46,536 bases of DNA from Oscillospiraceae bacterium (GTDB taxonomy: Bacteria > Bacillota > Clostridia > Oscillospirales > CAG-382). Positions within the stretch are counted from its first letter, which is position 1, and every line of letters starts with the position of its first letter. Of this stretch, positions 25,274 to 33,112 are shown piece after piece. Both the position numbers and the translations under genes were made by a program. The stretch is taken from contig SVQR01000005.1 in the NCBI GenBank assembly GCA_015065225.1, positions 1-46,536 of the forward strand, written 5' to 3'. The notes under the pieces were generated by a model. That model was not told the origin of the DNA. It saw only the letters and a list, made by a program, of their open reading frames with translations, and made no database searches.

Positions 25274-25300
25274 CCTTTGTTATAACTCAATAAACAACCA

Positions 25301-25330
25301 TTCCCCGACAAAAATGTCGGGGAATTTTTT
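25301..25330 (+). terminator. Intrinsic terminator of copA
   Basis: TTCCCCGAC (25301-25309) and GTCGGGGAA (25316-25324) form a perfect 9-bp stem with a 6-base loop, followed by TTTTTT. Confidence 0.95.
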
Positions 25331-25452
25331 GCTCTTTGCAACAATACGGCAAGATACGAATTTTTACGTTTGCAGCGTGATATTTTTTCTGCAGGATCGT
25401 TCCTTATATCGACCGAAAAGAAAAACAAAATACAAAAAAGGACGTATCACAT

Positions 25453-27195
25453 ATGAAATTAAGAGAAAATACCGCGGATATTATTCTTTATTCCGGACTT
25501 TATCTTTCGCTTGTCACACTTACAGTACTTATTTTTAACTCGCTGATGTTCCTTTCTGTCATCACGGTAAAGCCGATGTTCCTGCCGATATGTATGTTCC
25601 TTTCGGCTTGTATGTACTTTTATTTTGTGCGCGAAAAGAATATTCATCATCGCATATACGGTATCCTGCTTGCTCTTGCCGTGTTTTCGGCTTTTATTTT
25701 TATCTGCGGCGGTGTATTTGACCTTTCCTATGACGGCAACTGGTATCAGAAGGCAAGTCTCGGAAGTCTTGCGCACGGATGGAATCCGCTGTATACTTCA
25801 CTTTCGGATTTTGCTGCCATGAAGGACGGTGTCGGTATAGGAAACCTTGCCGAATCTGCGATCTGGGCGGATCACTATTGTAAAGCGGCATGGATATTCG
25901 GTGCGGATATCTACAGCTTTACAGGCAATATCGAATGCGCAAAAGCTGTAAACCCCACATTTACATATATTTTGTTTTCCGTAATGTACAGATATCTCAG
26001 CGCAAAGGGACTTCCGCTTGTTGCCGTATCCGTTCTCTCTCTTGTAACAGCGCTGAATCCCATAAGCATTCCGCAGATGTTTACGTTCTACAACGATGGT
26101 GTTCTTGCGTCCGCACTTTTTACGGTGATAGTTTTGCTTGTATGGTTTTCCGATGAAAAATGCAATGAATGTGACGATGTACATATTAGGTCGGTACTGT
26201 TATTTTCATCACTTGTTTTCCTTATAAACATAAAATTCACGGGACTTGCATATGCGGGCTTTTTCTGCCTTGCGTTTTATTTACTTGCATTGGTACGTGC
26301 TGCGCTACGCAATAGCTTCAAAAGAACATTCATCCGAGCAACGCTCTTTTATGTACTTGTACTTTTTACCGCGGTCATATTTGTCGGCTCGTCAAGCTAC
26401 GTCAAAAATACGGCAGAGCACGGGCATCCGTTATACCCTTTGTTCGGCGCAGATAAAACGGATATAATGACAAAGAATCAGCCGGACGAGTTTTCCGATA
26501 TGACAAATGCGGAAAAGCTGTACAGCTCATTGTTTTCTCAAACCTCAAATCCTATGGGAGATACGGAACTTCTGCCAAAAGAGCCGTTCAGCATAGATCC
26601 GTATGAAATATATATCAGCAAAAACTCACCGGATACCCGTATCGGAGGTATGGGAGTATTTTTCAGCGGGATCCTTGTTGTAAGCCTTGCGGCGCTGGTG
26701 ATGATCCTTATATATCTTGCTATGCGACACAGAAACGGATTTTTAACGGCGATTACTCTGGTGATCCCGTCCGTATGTCTTATTCTGCTGATATCAGAAA
26801 GCTGGTGGGCAAGGTATTCGCCTTATATGTGGCTCTTGCCTGTGGGAGTGAGTGCGGTGCTTATATACATCGCAAAGGAGATGAACATCTTCGCACGTAT
26901 ACCAACGGATCTTCTGACAGTATTTCTGACTGTAATGTGCCTTATAAACAACGGTATATGTGCGCTGTATCCACTATCGGCGATCGGATGCTCGGAAAAA
27001 ATACACCGTGAGCTTACATATCTCTCATATATATCACAGACAGAACATATGGAAATACGCTTCCCGAATTATGCATTTTACGGCATAGAATACAATCTCA
27101 AGGATCATGACGTCAACTATAAGGTTGTTGCGGAATTTGAGAACGGCGGTACAGCATTCTATGAAGGACGTGCCGAATACCGTAAAACACCGTAA
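25453..27195 (+). CDS. Polytopic membrane protein, GT-C glycosyltransferase-like
   Basis: 580 residues with about 10-12 predicted transmembrane segments and a C-terminal soluble tail of about 70 residues. The first long extracytoplasmic loop holds an acidic motif (DLSYDGNWYQK at about residues 92-102), placed like the catalytic Asp loop of GT-C glycosyltransferases that use polyprenyl-phosphate sugars. A later GWNP and a segment with NTAEHGHPLYPLFG resemble those enzymes too. I cannot name a subfamily. The next gene, 85 bases downstream, is a UbiA-type polyprenyl-phosphate phosphoribosyltransferase, supporting a role in transferring a lipid-linked pentose to a surface glycan. The start ATG has AAAGGA ten bases upstream. 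Function is inferred from topology and context only. Confidence 0.65.
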   Translation: MKLRENTADIILYSGLYLSLVTLTVLIFNSLMFLSVITVKPMFLPICMFLSACMYFYFVREKNIHHRIYGILLALAVFSAFIFICGGVFDLSYDGNWYQKASLGSLAHGWNPLYTSLSDFAAMKDGVGIGNLAESAIWADHYCKAAWIFGADIYSFTGNIECAKAVNPTFTYILFSVMYRYLSAKGLPLVAVSVLSLVTALNPISIPQMFTFYNDGVLASALFTVIVLLVWFSDEKCNECDDVHIRSVLLFSSLVFLINIKFTGLAYAGFFCLAFYLLALVRAALRNSFKRTFIRATLFYVLVLFTAVIFVGSSSYVKNTAEHGHPLYPLFGADKTDIMTKNQPDEFSDMTNAEKLYSSLFSQTSNPMGDTELLPKEPFSIDPYEIYISKNSPDTRIGGMGVFFSGILVVSLAALVMILIYLAMRHRNGFLTAITLVIPSVCLILLISESWWARYSPYMWLLPVGVSAVLIYIAKEMNIFARIPTDLLTVFLTVMCLINNGICALYPLSAIGCSEKIHRELTYLSYISQTEHMEIRFPNYAFYGIEYNLKDHDVNYKVVAEFENGGTAFYEGRAEYRKTP

Positions 27196-27280
27196 AACGC
27201 TCTGTAGAATATTACTTTATCATCTTGTTACCCATATCTTAAAATATATGTCATCTTATTCTATCCCCCGGAGTATAAAA

Positions 27281-28138
27281 ATGAAACAACATATTCGACT
27301 TCTTCGTCCTCACCACTGGATAAAAAATCTTCTTATGTTCCTCCCTGCGCTGTTTTCCGGCAGGCTCTTTGAATGCAGTGTGTTGATTCCGTGTGTTTAC
27401 GGCTTTATTGCATTGTGTTTTGTGTCCTCTGTGATTTATATAGTCAATGATATACGTGATGCAGAAAAGGACAAGCTCCATCCCAAAAAGTGCAGTCGCC
27501 CTATAGCTTCGGGAGCTGTTTCGAAAGCATCCGCATCTGCAATTGCGATATTCCTTTTTGTTGTGGCATCGGTAATGGATATCCTTCTTTGCAAAAGCAT
27601 TGACGGCATGGTAATATTGCTTGTCTACACAGTTCTGAATGTCGGATACAGCATGGGACTCAAAGAAATACCGCTTATTGATATCCTCATTCTTGCCTCG
27701 GGTTTTGTACTTCGTGTTGTATACGGCTCTGCGGTGTCGGAAGTGCCTGTATCCGGTTGGATGTATCTTACGGTCATGTCGGCATCCCTTTATCTCGGCT
27801 TGGGCAAAAGGCGAAATGAGCTTTCCAAAAACGGAACGACCTCCAGGAAGGTGCTAAGGCTATATACATACGAATTTCTCGACAAGAATATGTACATCTG
27901 CAATGCAGTGATGATAATCTTCTACTCAATGTGGTGTACAACGGCGGAAATAACGGAAAGATTCGGTGGAAGGATGCTCTGGTCTGTGCCTCTTGTCATG
28001 GTGATATTCATGAAATACAGCATGGACATAGAAGGAAGCTCTGACGGAGATCCCGTTGAAGTGGTGATACATGACAAGGTGTTGGCGATGCTTTGTACGG
28101 TATATGCACTGGTGATAACAGGGATAGTGTATATGTAA
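27281..28138 (+). CDS. UbiA-family polyprenyl-phosphate phosphoribosyltransferase
   Basis: 285 residues from the ATG at 27281 (GGAG eight bases upstream; a longer frame from 27107 overlaps the previous gene and lacks support). About eight or nine transmembrane helices. Early LLRPHHWIKN, the Mg2+/pyrophosphate motif N56-D-I-R-D60-A-E-K-D64, and HPKKCSRPIASG match decaprenyl-phosphate phosphoribosyltransferases such as Rv3806c rather than quinone-synthesis UbiA enzymes. Such enzymes join phosphoribosyl pyrophosphate to a polyprenyl phosphate, the first step toward lipid-linked ribose or arabinose donors. Later-step enzymes (phosphatase, DprE1/2-type epimerase) are not in this window. It probably supplies the adjacent GT-C-like protein; that pairing is inference. 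Confidence 0.8.
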   Translation: MKQHIRLLRPHHWIKNLLMFLPALFSGRLFECSVLIPCVYGFIALCFVSSVIYIVNDIRDAEKDKLHPKKCSRPIASGAVSKASASAIAIFLFVVASVMDILLCKSIDGMVILLVYTVLNVGYSMGLKEIPLIDILILASGFVLRVVYGSAVSEVPVSGWMYLTVMSASLYLGLGKRRNELSKNGTTSRKVLRLYTYEFLDKNMYICNAVMIIFYSMWCTTAEITERFGGRMLWSVPLVMVIFMKYSMDIEGSSDGDPVEVVIHDKVLAMLCTVYALVITGIVYM

Positions 28139-28158
28139 TTTACAATATACGATGAAAA

Positions 28159-28192
28159 AAGCAGGAAGAGTCGGTAAAACTCAATCCTGCTT
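28159..28192. terminator. Bidirectional terminator between convergent genes
   Basis: AAGCAGGA (28159-28166) and TCCTGCTT (28185-28192) pair perfectly, with an inner GAGT/ACTC stem. A-runs precede and T-rich bases follow, so it can serve both the UbiA-type gene and the minus-strand fucosidase. Confidence 0.85.
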
Positions 28193-28218
28193 GTTGTTTA
28201 TTTGTATGAAAGATTCAA

Positions 28219-29535
28219 TTACTTAAGAAATATCTCCACAACCGGAACGATAACATTGGGCTTTAAGTGAGGCAGCTTTACAAACACCTTTCCCTGGTCA
28301 TCATTTCTATCAGAATGCGCGTGATGCTTGAATTGATTCTCATCAAAAAGAAGCTCACTTCCGTCATGAAGGAACTGCATATATTCAATTTTACCGGCAA
28401 GATTCTTCATTTCAAGATATGCGAAGGGGTAATTTTTGAGGTGAACGTAAAGACGTTTGCCATCGTTGCTCTGTGTGAGAAAGCATCCCATAGGAGCCTC
28501 ATACTCCGGTTCTGCCATTGTACAGCCGTAGATTGAACGGGAGTTGTACTTCATCCAGTCGGCATAGCCCTTCAGCGCCGCCTCGGCTCTGTAGTCAAGG
28601 TAGCCTCTCTGTGTCGGACCTACATTCATAAGAAGATTTCCGCCGCAGGCAACTGTTTCTATAAGCATTGAAATGAGAATTTCCGGTGACTTCCATGTGG
28701 TCTCGTCTCTGTGATATCCCCATGAGCCGGAGAAGGTCTGGCAGGCTTCCCATGTTACATATTCGCCTGTCTCGGGGTGCTTTACCCATTCGTGAGGCTG
28801 ATACTGTTCGGGAGTCCAGAGATCCTGGTCATATCCCGTACGATTGTCTATGATGATGCCCGGCTGAAGCTTTCTTGCAAGTGCAAGCAGCTCTGTTGCT
28901 TCCCAGTCCTCCTTGGATTTTCCCTTCATCCAGGGGCGGGGAGGATTCTCCGATGTTTTATATGAGAAGTCAAACCAGAGGATATCTATCTTGCCGTAGT
29001 TTGTAAGAAGCTCTTCTACCTGATCACGCATATACTTGCAGTACTTCTTCTGATCCCTTCCCTCGTTCAGCTCATCAACATTTGCATCGTATGCTCTCGG
29101 ATGGAGATGGTCGATAACGAAATCCGGATGATGCCAGTCTATGAGGGAGTAGTAGAAACCGACTTTTATACCTTCTGCTCTGAATGCATCAACGTATTCA
29201 CGGACAAGATCCCGTCCTGCGGGAGTATTGGTGCATTTGTAGTCGGTATACTTGGAATCAAACATACAGAAGCCTTCGTGATGTTTTGTCGTAAATACAG
29301 CATATTTCATGCCGGCGTTTTTTGCCTGCCTTGCCCATTCCTTTGCATCATAAAGATCGGGATCGAAATGTTCGAAATACTTCTGATACTTTTCTTCCGT
29401 AATTCTTTCCTTGTTCTTTATCCATTCATGACGTGCGGGGCATGAGTAAAGTCCCCAGTGGATAAACATACCGAAGCGGTCATGGACAAACCAATCCGTA
29501 TCCCCCGGTGTTTTTCTTCTTACATAGCTTGACAT
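28219..29535 (-). CDS. GH29 alpha-L-fucosidase (third, longer type)
   Basis: 438 residues from the ATG at 29535 (AAGGAG ten bases upstream on the minus strand; the ATG at 29562 is too early for that site). Family features are WFVHDRFGMFIHWGLYSCPA, TKHHEGFCMFDSK, a GFYYSLIDWHHPDF strand, and ILWFDFS with the nucleophile Asp. The barrel ends at LLMNVGPTQRGYLD, and a C-terminal beta-sandwich of about 120 residues follows. It is a different subgroup from the tandem pair at 14180-16855, which lack the sandwich. No signal peptide, so it is probably cytoplasmic, acting on imported fucosylated glycans. It is divergent from the NTP-transferase/kinase operon, linking fucose release with amino-sugar salvage by position. 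Confidence 0.9.
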   Translation of the reverse strand: MSSYVRRKTPGDTDWFVHDRFGMFIHWGLYSCPARHEWIKNKERITEEKYQKYFEHFDPDLYDAKEWARQAKNAGMKYAVFTTKHHEGFCMFDSKYTDYKCTNTPAGRDLVREYVDAFRAEGIKVGFYYSLIDWHHPDFVIDHLHPRAYDANVDELNEGRDQKKYCKYMRDQVEELLTNYGKIDILWFDFSYKTSENPPRPWMKGKSKEDWEATELLALARKLQPGIIIDNRTGYDQDLWTPEQYQPHEWVKHPETGEYVTWEACQTFSGSWGYHRDETTWKSPEILISMLIETVACGGNLLMNVGPTQRGYLDYRAEAALKGYADWMKYNSRSIYGCTMAEPEYEAPMGCFLTQSNDGKRLYVHLKNYPFAYLEMKNLAGKIEYMQFLHDGSELLFDENQFKHHAHSDRNDDQGKVFVKLPHLKPNVIVPVVEIFLK

Positions 29536-29834
29536 TTTGTGTGAAACTCCTTTCGTTGTCATTTTGCGTATTTTGCTCGTACGTCTTACCGCAGATATTC
29601 TTTTAATCTACAACAGTATTATATCATATATCTCCCCTGCAAAACATGGATTTTCTTGCATTCATTATGTAATAATCGGTACATTTCGTGTGTTATGGAA
29701 AAGAAATATTCCAAAGAGCGTCCTTCTTACAATATAAGTTTTGCACAAAATATATTCAGGTATACAATTTTCCGCAAAACATACACCTTTTTGTGAACAA
29801 TATTGCAAAAAGCAGATAACAAAGGTATTTTCGG
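29536..29834. other. Intergenic region between the divergent fucosidase and NTP transferase genes
   Basis: It holds the ribosome binding site and a TATAAT-like -10 element (minus strand, 29618-29623) for the fucosidase without a convincing -35. The rest is A+T-rich and shows no open frame with a ribosome binding site, no RNA gene and no clear operator. Confidence 0.4.
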
Positions 29835-29863
29835 TTGACAAGCGCAATAAAATGTGATACAAT
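29835..29863 (+). promoter_or_regulatory. Sigma-A promoter of the NTP transferase-kinase operon
   Basis: TTGACA (29835-29840), 17-base spacer, TACAAT (29858-29863), 46 bases before the ATG. Confidence 0.85.
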
Positions 29864-29909
29864 AATCATGCATAGTTACTTCTTGAAATAACTGAAAGGA
29901 AATATACAT

Positions 29910-30779
29910 ATGAAAGATGCAACACTTGTGGTAATGGCGGCAGGCATGGGAAGCCGCTTCGGAGGACTTAAACAGATGGAGCCTGTATCCGCAGACGGAA
30001 GAGCCATACTCGATTACTCCGTATTTGACGCAAAAAGAGCAGGCTTTACAAAGGTAGTATTCATCATCAAGGAAGAGATAGAAAAAGACTTCAAGGAGAT
30101 AGTCGGCAAGAGAATAGAAAAGATGATAGACGTTGAATACGTAAATCAGGATATGACAATTCTCCCGGAGGGACGTGTAAAGCCTTTCGGCACAGGTCAT
30201 GCGGTATATTGCTGCCGAAATGTCGTAAAAACACCCTTTGCCGTTATAAATGCCGATGACTACTACGGCTGCAACGCATTCACCGAGATAAAGAAGTACC
30301 TTGACAACGCTGAAGGTCTTGATACCGCAATGGTAGGATACCTTCTTGAAAATACCACGACGGAAAACGGTACTGTCGCAAGAGGCGTATGCGTTACAAA
30401 GGACGGATATCTCGAAGAAATTACCGAAAGAACAAAGATAAATTCCGGCCTTGAATACACCGAAGACGGCGGCGAGACATGGACAAAGCTCCCCGAGGGT
30501 ACTATCGTTTCCATGAATCTCTGGGGCTTCACACCTGCGGTTTTCGCAGAAATTGAAAGAGATTTCAATGATTTCCTTGCAAACGCAAACCTCGCCAAGG
30601 ATGAATTCTACATTCCTACGGTAGTGGATAACCTCATAAAGAGAGGCAAGACAAAGGTAAGAGTACTCAAAAATACGGACAAATGGTACGGAATGACCTA
30701 CAAGGAAGACAAAAAGGACGTTACCGAGGCTATATCAAAGCTTATTTCGGAGGGTGCATATAATGGAATTAACGATTGA
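29910..30779 (+). CDS. Sugar-1-phosphate nucleotidyltransferase
   Basis: 289 residues. The N-terminal NTP-binding signature MAAGMGSRFGGLKQMEP (about residues 9-25), the Asp pair in INADDYYG and a C-terminal DKWYGMTYKEDKKDV show an NTP_transferase (Rossmann-like) fold, of the type that makes NDP-sugars from sugar 1-phosphates. The stop overlaps the start of the downstream N-acetylhexosamine 1-kinase by 17 bases, so kinase and nucleotidyltransferase are coupled: the kinase would make GlcNAc- or GalNAc-1-phosphate and this enzyme would convert it to the UDP-sugar. That order is inferred from context. The ATG has GAAAGGA at a suitable distance. No regulatory domain is present. Confidence 0.85.
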   Translation: MKDATLVVMAAGMGSRFGGLKQMEPVSADGRAILDYSVFDAKRAGFTKVVFIIKEEIEKDFKEIVGKRIEKMIDVEYVNQDMTILPEGRVKPFGTGHAVYCCRNVVKTPFAVINADDYYGCNAFTEIKKYLDNAEGLDTAMVGYLLENTTTENGTVARGVCVTKDGYLEEITERTKINSGLEYTEDGGETWTKLPEGTIVSMNLWGFTPAVFAEIERDFNDFLANANLAKDEFYIPTVVDNLIKRGKTKVRVLKNTDKWYGMTYKEDKKDVTEAISKLISEGAYNGIND

Positions 30780-31857
30780 GAGGATCCTGAAGATAGCAGG
30801 CGTGTTCATGACTGACGGCGTACCGGTAAAGGCAGTTCCGTTCGGCGGAGGACACATCAACGGCACATTCCTTATAACAACGGATACAGGTAAAAAGTAT
30901 ACATTCCAGAGCATAAACGCAAATGTTTTCAAAAGACCGCATGAGGTAATGAGCAACATTGCACTTGTTCTGGAGCATATAAAGGGCAAGGTTGTCGCAA
31001 ACGGCGGAGATGCTTCAAGAGAATGTCTTGAGCCTGTAAAGACCAAGAACGGCGAGCTTCTTTACACCACCGATGACGGCGGATATTTCAGAATGTACAT
31101 CTTTGTTGAGGGTAATGTATACGATGCCGTAGAAAAGCCGGAGCATTTCTACTGTGCTGCAAAGGCATTCGGAACATTCCAGAATCATCTGTCCGATTTC
31201 CCGGCAGACAAGCTCTTTGAGACAATTCCCAACTTCCATAACACAATATGGAGATTCGAGAATCTCGAAAAGGCTGTGAAGGAAGACAGATGCGGAAGAC
31301 TCTCCGAGGTGCGCGAGCAGGTGGAATTTGCCCTTGCAAGAAAGGTTGAGGCGGGAAGAGTGCTTTCTGCTATAGCCGACGGTTCTGTGCCGCTGAGAGT
31401 TACACATAACGATACAAAATTCAACAATGTTCTTCTTGACAATGAGGGAAATGCGATCTGCGTGCTTGACCTTGATACCGTAATGCCCGGATCTCTCCTC
31501 TATGACTTCGGTGACTCCATAAGATTCGGAGCTACACACGCCGCAGAGGATGAGCCGGATCTCAATAAGGTAGATGTTGATCTTGAGCTGTTCGAAAGCT
31601 ACACCAAGGGCTTCCTTGAAGCTATCGGTGACAGAATAACCGAGGGAGAGTTATCCCTTCTTGCATTCTCCGCAAAGCTTATGACACTTGAGTGCGGTAT
31701 AAGATTTCTCACGGACTACCTTGAAGGCGATACATACTTCAAAACACACTTCCCGAAACAGAATCTTCTTCGTACTGGCACACAGCTCAAGCTCGTATGG
31801 GATATGGAGCAGAAGATGGATAAGATGGAAGCTATTGTTAAAAAGTATTGCAAATAG
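30763..31857 (+). CDS. nahK: N-acetylhexosamine 1-kinase (NahK-like, aminoglycoside phosphotransferase fold)
   Basis: 364 residues from the ATG at 30763, with GGAGG eight bases upstream and a 17-base overlap with the preceding gene. NahK phosphorylates the anomeric carbon of GlcNAc or GalNAc freed from lacto-N-biose or galacto-N-biose. Family motifs are PFGGGHINGTF (nucleotide-binding strand), the catalytic T214-H-N-D-T-K block with D217 as base, and V-L-D236-L-D238-T-V-M-P-G with the metal-binding Asp. LLYDFGDSIRFGA and the EDEPDLNKVDVD segment match NahK closely. A lacto-N-biose phosphorylase is not in this window. With the three fucosidases nearby, a role in mucin or milk-type glycan use is likely; the N-acetylhexosamine specificity rests on similarity only. 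Confidence 0.82.
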   Translation: MELTIERILKIAGVFMTDGVPVKAVPFGGGHINGTFLITTDTGKKYTFQSINANVFKRPHEVMSNIALVLEHIKGKVVANGGDASRECLEPVKTKNGELLYTTDDGGYFRMYIFVEGNVYDAVEKPEHFYCAAKAFGTFQNHLSDFPADKLFETIPNFHNTIWRFENLEKAVKEDRCGRLSEVREQVEFALARKVEAGRVLSAIADGSVPLRVTHNDTKFNNVLLDNEGNAICVLDLDTVMPGSLLYDFGDSIRFGATHAAEDEPDLNKVDVDLELFESYTKGFLEAIGDRITEGELSLLAFSAKLMTLECGIRFLTDYLEGDTYFKTHFPKQNLLRTGTQLKLVWDMEQKMDKMEAIVKKYCK

Positions 31858-31900
31858 GGATCGGAATCGGTTTTTTGGATCCTAAAGTATATTGACGATT

Positions 31901-31935
31901 ACAGGATGGAGTTTTGGCTTCGTCCTGTTTTTTTC
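31901..31935 (+). terminator. Intrinsic terminator of the NTP transferase-kinase operon
   Basis: ACAGGATG (31901-31908) and CGTCCTGT (31921-31928) pair over 8 bp with one G-U pair, followed by TTTTTTT. Confidence 0.8.
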
Positions 31936-32034
31936 GTAAGGAGCTTTGCTGAGGTGCCGACGGCTTTTGTACGGATGAATTATCAACTTGATTTGTTGAT
32001 ATTGCATAAAAATATTTCGTGTTGTAAAAAATTC

Positions 32035-32063
32035 TTGACAAATACAAACATAAATGATATAAT
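32035..32063 (+). promoter_or_regulatory. Consensus sigma-A promoter of the stalk/CBM-like gene
   Basis: TTGACA (32035-32040), 17-base spacer and TATAAT (32058-32063), a perfect match, suggesting strong constitutive expression. Confidence 0.9.
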
Positions 32064-32120
32064 TAATTCAAGAAAAAAATACTGTCACATATAAGACAGA
32101 ATATTTGGAGGTATTTTATC

Positions 32121-32864
32121 ATGAATGAAAGAATCAAAGGTATAATCGCAGGTTCGCTTGCAACGCTTCTCATCGGCGGTACATTCTCTATCGCAAAGCA
32201 GGCTACCGAAAAGGTAGATATCACATACCGTGACATCAAGATCACTCTCGGTGACGAGCAGATCAAGCCCACAGATGCTACCGGTGCGGAGGTTGAGCCC
32301 TTCATCTACAACGGAACAACATATCTTCCCGTAAGAGCTGTTGCAAATGCGCTGGATCTTCATGTTAAATGGGATGACAAGACAAGCACAGTTTCGCTTT
32401 ACGATCTTCCCGATGTTGAAGCTAAGGAATATGCTCATGTAGTTGTTGCGGAAGGTAAGTGTGAACTTATCGACAACGCGGCTACAAACGATCAGGCAAG
32501 TAAGTTCGCTCTCTGCTTTGCGGAAGCATACGGCACAGGCAGAACAACTCAGGGTGATGCTGTTAAGTTTGCAGGCGTTAAATTTGATAAGGAAGTAAAG
32601 AAGATCGGTATCCGTTGCGGATATAACCTCGGCGGTGATAAGGCAGGTACAGCAACCGAATTCTGGGTATACCTTGACAAGGTTGAAGGCGAGCCTATCG
32701 CAAAGGTAACAGTTAGCGACAAGGAAACAAAGTCTTCCCAGATAATCCATCAGATCATCAAGTACGCAGATGTTAAGATCCCCGCAGGTACACACGATGT
32801 ATTTATCGTTGGCGGTAACGAATACTCCGGATCTTTCTCCGAAGCTTACTTCATCTACGAATAA
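32121..32864 (+). CDS. Exported stalk-domain protein with a CBM6-like C-terminal domain
   Basis: 247 residues, GGAGG nine bases before the ATG. Residues 1-28 form a signal/anchor segment (R-I-K then GIIAGSLATLLIGGTFSIA). Residues 33-95 match the copper-amine-oxidase-N-type stalk domain (ITLGDEQIKP...PFIYNGTTYLPVRAVANALDLHVKWD...TVSLYD). Residues 105-247 have the all-beta look of CBM6-type modules (V-K-F-A-G-V-K-F-D, E-F-W-V-Y-L-D, G-T-H-D-V-F-I-V-G-G). No catalytic residues are seen. Codon use (ACA, GGT, GTT) resembles the highly expressed secreted protein at 17982. It is probably a cell-surface carbohydrate-binding protein; the ligand is unknown. It stands alone between terminators. Confidence 0.75.
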   Translation: MNERIKGIIAGSLATLLIGGTFSIAKQATEKVDITYRDIKITLGDEQIKPTDATGAEVEPFIYNGTTYLPVRAVANALDLHVKWDDKTSTVSLYDLPDVEAKEYAHVVVAEGKCELIDNAATNDQASKFALCFAEAYGTGRTTQGDAVKFAGVKFDKEVKKIGIRCGYNLGGDKAGTATEFWVYLDKVEGEPIAKVTVSDKETKSSQIIHQIIKYADVKIPAGTHDVFIVGGNEYSGSFSEAYFIYE

Positions 32865-32932
32865 TTTTGTGAATATCGGTTTATTCGATTAATATCAACC
32901 TATCGAGGTGTTCTCATCATCTCCTCCTAAAA

Positions 32933-32976
32933 CTGCCTTCCGTGGTCATTTTCGGCTTCGGAAGGCAGGCTTTTTT
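32933..32976 (+). terminator. Strong terminator of the stalk/CBM-like gene
   Basis: CTGCCTTCCG (32933-32942) and CGGAAGGCAG (32959-32968) pair perfectly over 10 bp, followed by GCTTTTTT. Confidence 0.93.
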
Positions 32977-33004
32977 GAATACGGAATACGAAGTACGGAA
33001 TGAA

Positions 33005-33040
33005 ACAAAAAACAGGATGAAGTATTACACCTCATCCTGT
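33005..33040 (-). terminator. Terminator of the minus-strand isomerase gene
   Basis: ACAGGATGA (33012-33020) and TCATCCTGT (33032-33040) pair perfectly; on the minus strand a TTTTTTG tract follows (plus-strand A-run 33005-33011). Confidence 0.85.
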
Positions 33041-33112
33041 AATTATTATTTTTGACTAAGATCAAGTTTCTTTCGGTCCACTATGAAAAAATTTGCATTG
33101 TGCGAAGCGTGA

